Source of the DNA: Desulfobacterales bacterium CG23_combo_of_CG06-09_8_20_14_all_51_8
GTDB lineage: Bacteria > Desulfobacterota > Desulfobacteria > Desulfobacterales > Desulfosalsimonadaceae
Assembly: GCA_002772195.1 (NCBI GenBank)
Contig: PCSG01000155.1
Coordinates: forward strand, 1-8,714
DNA: 8,714 nucleotides
Direction: 5' to 3'
The notes beneath the pieces are model-generated. The model was given only the letters and a program-made list of their open reading frames with translations, ran no database searches and was not told where the DNA came from. A program made the position numbers and the translations under genes. How positions within the stretch are numbered: position 1 is the stretch's first letter; each line of letters opens with the position of its first letter. Positions 6,201 through 8,714 of this stretch are shown here, piece by piece.

Positions 6201-8714
6201 TTTTGGCAAAGGTTGAAGACTGTTTTCGGTTCATGCCCTGATATCCGAGATAGAGAGGCGCTTTTGGCGGGCGTATGGAACCGTCGTCGGGGGAGACGGA
6301 AGGAGTTTCCGGGGCCTGAGATTTTGCGGCGATTGCGGACCGGAAAGCGTCTATGCCCGACTTTTCCGCATAGGAGCCAAGAATTTCAGCAATCCGGTCC
6401 GGGCCATGATCCGGATCCATAAACACAATGGCCGGGCATCTGAAAATGGAAAACAGATGGCCTAAAACAAAGGTCTGGTCGGCCGGATCACTGCCTGACA
6501 GGGCCAGGGAAAGATTGGCGGTCCGGGCCAGCAGGTTTTCAAGACCTACCCGGGTATCCTCATCCGTATAAACAGCAAAAAAAGACCGGGCAATGTCCTG
6601 GGGTTCCGTGGGAACGGTAGAGGCCAGGGTGGGTCCCTTTGAAAGAAACAGGGTGTTGGCCGTTAAGAGTTCATTATCAAGTGTGGACATTTCAGGCGTT
6701 TCTCCGGACAGATACGTCCGGATATCATAGTCCTGGGCCACGGGACCGGAAAAAGGCACGGGCGGCACAGCCATGAGTTTCTGCTTGAAGGGTTTGCGGC
6801 TGTTGATGCATCGCAGCAGATGAGTGGCGCTCAGGGCCCGGGGAAAGGCGGGGTCCACATTCAGGGCATCGGGAGTTTCAAAGGCTATATATGGAGTGGT
6901 CCAGTCGATGGTCTCCTTGATTTTCGCCTTGACCGTGTCAAAATTATCAGCGGTAAATGCCGTGATATCCTCCGGTGTGATTACAAAAACTGCAAAGGGG
7001 GAACCGGGAATGCCGGTATGAAAAATTCTTGCCACTGCGTCATCTTCTGCGAGGGCTTCCTTGATATCCATGGCTTCGCAGGGCTGGGGCGACAGGAGGG
7101 TGATAAAATCCGGCGGGGCGGATGCGGGCTTGCTGAAAAAGGCGTCTTCGGCAAGGCTTCGGTAGGTTTCCAGGAGGCCGGTGTAAACCTTTTTCAGGGC
7201 GACGGCCTGGGCCATGGTTTTTTCATTTTTGCTTTTTTCATTCAGGAGTTGGATGTTCATGCCCGCCAAATCGTCTGCGGTCTCTTCGATTTTTTCCGCC
7301 AGAGCCAACAGCCGAATCGACAGGTCCCGGGTGCCGGGGTCCTGAATGTCTTTTAAGGGCGAGGGGAGATTTTCATTGTCCGGTCCCAGGGATTGGGCCA
7401 GCAGAGCTCGTTCGTTTTCAAGGCGCTTGGCGATAAAGGGCTTCTGGTCGGAGGAGGCTTCGGCCATCTGTTTTTCAATGGATTTGATTTGTTCCAGCCG
7501 GGGATAAAGCTCCCGGAAAAAAGCCTGTTCCTGAACATTTCCCGGTCGCGCGAACCGGGCTGTCCGATGAAAGCGTTCAATTTCGGAAATTTTTTCTGCC
7601 AGCGCAAACGCCCCTTCCGTATCACCGGCTGAGAGTTTTTCAAAAACCAGAGGACCGAATCCCTCAATGATTTCCCCGGGGCCGCATCCGGCCCGGGAAA
7701 GGGGAACATTTTCCAGCGCTGTCAGTGCGTTTTCGATCTGGCCGAGACCCAGCAGGGCCCGCCATTCTAAATCCCCGAATACGCCGGTTTGGGAAATGGT
7801 CATGGCTTTTTCGAAACTAAGCCGGGCCGCCTCTTCATCGCCAATGGTCCGGGCTGTTGTCCCTATGTTGAGATACAGCGCGGCCCCTGCCGCCAGATCA
7901 TCGCGGCGGGCCCGTGCGGCATTTTTTTTAAAAAGGGCGATGCCCCGGTTAAAATGACCCACCGCTTCCTTTTCAAGCATCACGCGTCTCACGTCCGCTT
8001 CCAGGGAACCGATGGATTTTTGGACCGCGTTAAAATAAAACACGCCCAGGATCGCGTGATACCTGAGAATCGGAAGGGCGCCGATGACATCCGCTTTTTG
8101 GTGGAGCAGGGCCGTGGTCCACTGGTCAAGGGACTGGAGGCGGTGGATGCGGTCCGGCGACAAAACGCCTGTGACGGCATGGGCCGTGGCGGCCATATTT
8201 TCAAGATTGGTGGCAGCACTTTTGGGATTTTCCAGTTTCAGGCAAAGATCGGCGGAAACAGCGAATTTTTCAAACGCAGCCGGATCATTCCCCGTGGCGT
8301 GATCCAGGAGGCCGGACCGGTGATAGAGCAGGGAAACCCCAAAACGGTCATTTTCCGTGACCTTGTCTGCGGAAGGAACATCCTTCAGCTGTTTTTCAAG
8401 GGCTTGCCGGGAGGAACGAAGATGGCCCAGTTCCAGCTCGATCCGGGAGAGAAAAGTCTCCGCCAGGCGTCGTTCCTGAACCGCGGAAAAGCCTTTGGCC
8501 GCCTGGGTGGTGGTGGCGGCATCCAGAGAAGTTTTATAGGAAAGATTGATCAAGGCGGTTTTTTCTGTTTCCGCCGGCGCGGGCACACCGTATTGATCGA
8601 TCAGGGAAAGGACCTGACGAAAATCATCTCCTGATTTTTCAAGCAAATGCGTGCGCTCTTCCCCGGTCAGGGTTTTGGCCTGCTGGTAGGTATTGTAGGC
8701 CACGGACCGCCGGT
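3295..8714 (-). CDS. Giant TPR-CHAT protease with a second, degenerate CHAT module (5' partial)
   Basis: At least 1802 residues are visible. The frame stays open (Arg-Arg-Ser) to the right window edge and no start signal is seen, so the GTG at 8703, used here as residue 1, is probably internal. The C-terminal CHAT domain (about 1440-1802) is intact: H-F-A-S-H-G-E-F gives His1663 and L-S-A-C-Q-T-G gives Cys1715, the caspase-like catalytic pair, followed by S-S-L-W-R-V-S-D. It is preceded by about twelve TPR units of roughly 40 residues (833-1320) and the usual linker A-F-E-M-A-E-R-S-R-S-R near 1355. The N-terminal half repeats this plan in decayed form: loose TPR helices (1-360), A-F-A-L-A-E-K near 366, a charged coiled segment (400-510), and a CHAT-like fold at 530-770 lacking the catalytic residues. 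CHAT proteases cut protein partners after TPR-mediated sensing (family knowledge). The partner here is unknown. The gene leads the cassette with the SH3b and M48 genes, so it may act in the envelope, but its N-terminus would have to show an export signal. Confidence 0.93.
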   Translation of the reverse strand, partial: RRSVAYNTYQQAKTLTGEERTHLLEKSGDDFRQVLSLIDQYGVPAPAETEKTALINLSYKTSLDAATTTQAAKGFSAVQERRLAETFLSRIELELGHLRSSRQALEKQLKDVPSADKVTENDRFGVSLLYHRSGLLDHATGNDPAAFEKFAVSADLCLKLENPKSAATNLENMAATAHAVTGVLSPDRIHRLQSLDQWTTALLHQKADVIGALPILRYHAILGVFYFNAVQKSIGSLEADVRRVMLEKEAVGHFNRGIALFKKNAARARRDDLAAGAALYLNIGTTARTIGDEEAARLSFEKAMTISQTGVFGDLEWRALLGLGQIENALTALENVPLSRAGCGPGEIIEGFGPLVFEKLSAGDTEGAFALAEKISEIERFHRTARFARPGNVQEQAFFRELYPRLEQIKSIEKQMAEASSDQKPFIAKRLENERALLAQSLGPDNENLPSPLKDIQDPGTRDLSIRLLALAEKIEETADDLAGMNIQLLNEKSKNEKTMAQAVALKKVYTGLLETYRSLAEDAFFSKPASAPPDFITLLSPQPCEAMDIKEALAEDDAVARIFHTGIPGSPFAVFVITPEDITAFTADNFDTVKAKIKETIDWTTPYIAFETPDALNVDPAFPRALSATHLLRCINSRKPFKQKLMAVPPVPFSGPVAQDYDIRTYLSGETPEMSTLDNELLTANTLFLSKGPTLASTVPTEPQDIARSFFAVYTDEDTRVGLENLLARTANLSLALSGSDPADQTFVLGHLFSIFRCPAIVFMDPDHGPDRIAEILGSYAEKSGIDAFRSAIAAKSQAPETPSVSPDDGSIRPPKAPLYLGYQGMNRKQSSTFAKKQFIDYVKISRTYFDQANYAAAVVGFENAISIAEEISTYSQYLPDLYKYARESAYRSGNNEAALKFAQDLAGLMADTDKNSKAHAEALLRLGLMHAKNQTYQQAITVIETAVHIMEKLPPDKDLIKAVTDLGIVLENATDYDTALSRFQSAADLSLTLNQSQLVGEQHLHMGRVYDLRLNHYATAIVHYEKALKIFTESDDVEKIAESSLNIGRCHRLLGNFPSADRFYAQSLDLIESKAPEQHLLKAKILIEQANNAWFQGKYEAALTLQCQCYAISKEYDFPLLQVMSLNTAGLIWWTLGDYDKALAELADALDHARRLAIRKDEIASTLNNMGLIYRDRGDYERALETFGQAVAIDTELASKWGLAYDYRNQGLTFLKMNQPEKAAGLFDEAYALSNSIGNRINASKALLGKSEALIMLKKYAEAEKAYDQALSMSRDMRLKENIWRALFGKAKIQLEFYKNPGQAETLLREAVDVIETLRSDLKIERLRENFLTDKLSVYEALVRLLADTGKPVAAFEMAERSRSRNFIDLLGSGQIGFSDDAENQLFRRQHLILSEIEANESLLAQSPDALEQATYEKSIETLNRDLENVMIDMQLKNPQLASLVSVPPVDTDQLIKWLEPGVAVISYYLLDDEIFCWILTSQTAAETGGAELPITLVRIPADRTLLEKHILEYRRIIQNLEPWEKHAKGLYDQLVAPVMPQLKNIHTLGVIPHGSLHYLSFATLYTGKNFLVDDFAFFYLPSAGVLEYTLSRRSTEPKPIPKVLAIGNPDLGDPLLDLPFAEQEVYSIQWNFPEMTLLTRERATKTWVVDNISRFNVIHFASHGEFDPINPLLSAIKLAGTSDKDFTKSDSNGNLEAGEIFGLKINADMVFLSACQTGLGKITTGDDVIGLNRSFFFAGTHTVVSSLWRVSDVSTAVLIKTFYRRYMTGDKAESLKQAAMHVKSRYPHPGYWGAFTLVGDYL

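Noticed and set aside
7789..8634. Long open frame on the plus strand (281 codons) opposite the CHAT gene, plus several other plus-strand frames at 3340-8302 and 1809-2811
   Set aside because: These are antisense shadows of well-supported minus-strand genes with conserved domains; they lack ribosome binding sites and recognisable domains.
8701..8703. GTG at 8703 as the true start of the CHAT gene
   Set aside because: The frame is open upstream to the window edge, no ribosome binding site is visible, and the sequence begins in the middle of a helical repeat.
3295..8714. TPR-CHAT protein as the protease of a type III-E CRISPR system (Csx29-like)
   Set aside because: There is no CRISPR array or gRAMP effector in the window, the domain order differs, and the neighbours are an SH3b protein and an M48 peptidase.

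Overview
The window holds a short minus-strand gene neighbourhood, about 53-55% GC in the big genes by eye, that looks like a chromosomal accessory region of a Gram-negative bacterium. A YajG-type lipoprotein, a Tat-exported M48 peptidase, an exported SH3b protein and a very large TPR-CHAT protein, together with the PIN/antitoxin type and the repeat style, fit an environmental deltaproteobacterium (Desulfobacterota). That placement is inference only. Every supported gene lies on the minus strand, so transcription runs from high to low coordinates.

Region 3295-8714 to 1794 is one compact cassette. A giant CHAT-domain protease (at least 1802 residues, N-terminus outside the window) is followed 17 bp later by a small exported SH3b protein, and 17 bp after that by a Tat-exported M48 zinc metallopeptidase. 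The most notable observation is in the CHAT protein. It appears to contain two CHAT modules: an intact C-terminal one (His1663, Cys1715) and an earlier degenerate one (about residues 530-770) in which the catalytic His and Cys have been replaced. Each is preceded by its own helical/TPR region, so the protein looks like a diverged tandem duplication with one pseudo-protease and one active protease.

Region 1517-1793 has no recognisable gene. It carries a perfect 12-bp-stem palindrome. Region 1075-1516 is an AT-rich toxin-antitoxin remnant. The PIN toxin keeps its N-terminal and C-terminal catalytic motifs but has lost roughly 200 bp from the middle and is out of frame. The small partner gene, overlapping it by an ATGA, is still intact.

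Region 766-1030 is made of repeats: short direct repeats, a 21-bp imperfect inverted repeat pair bounding 233 bp, and inside it a 115-bp palindromic element of the CCGGCGAAAGCCG type. Region 98-696 is a YajG-like outer-membrane lipoprotein gene with a perfect ribosome binding site. It carries two lesions as written: one base missing in an A7 tract after codon 4-6, and an in-frame TAG near the C-terminus. At the left edge a new gene begins (1-26) behind a good sigma-70 promoter and strong ribosome binding site, but only about eight codons are visible.
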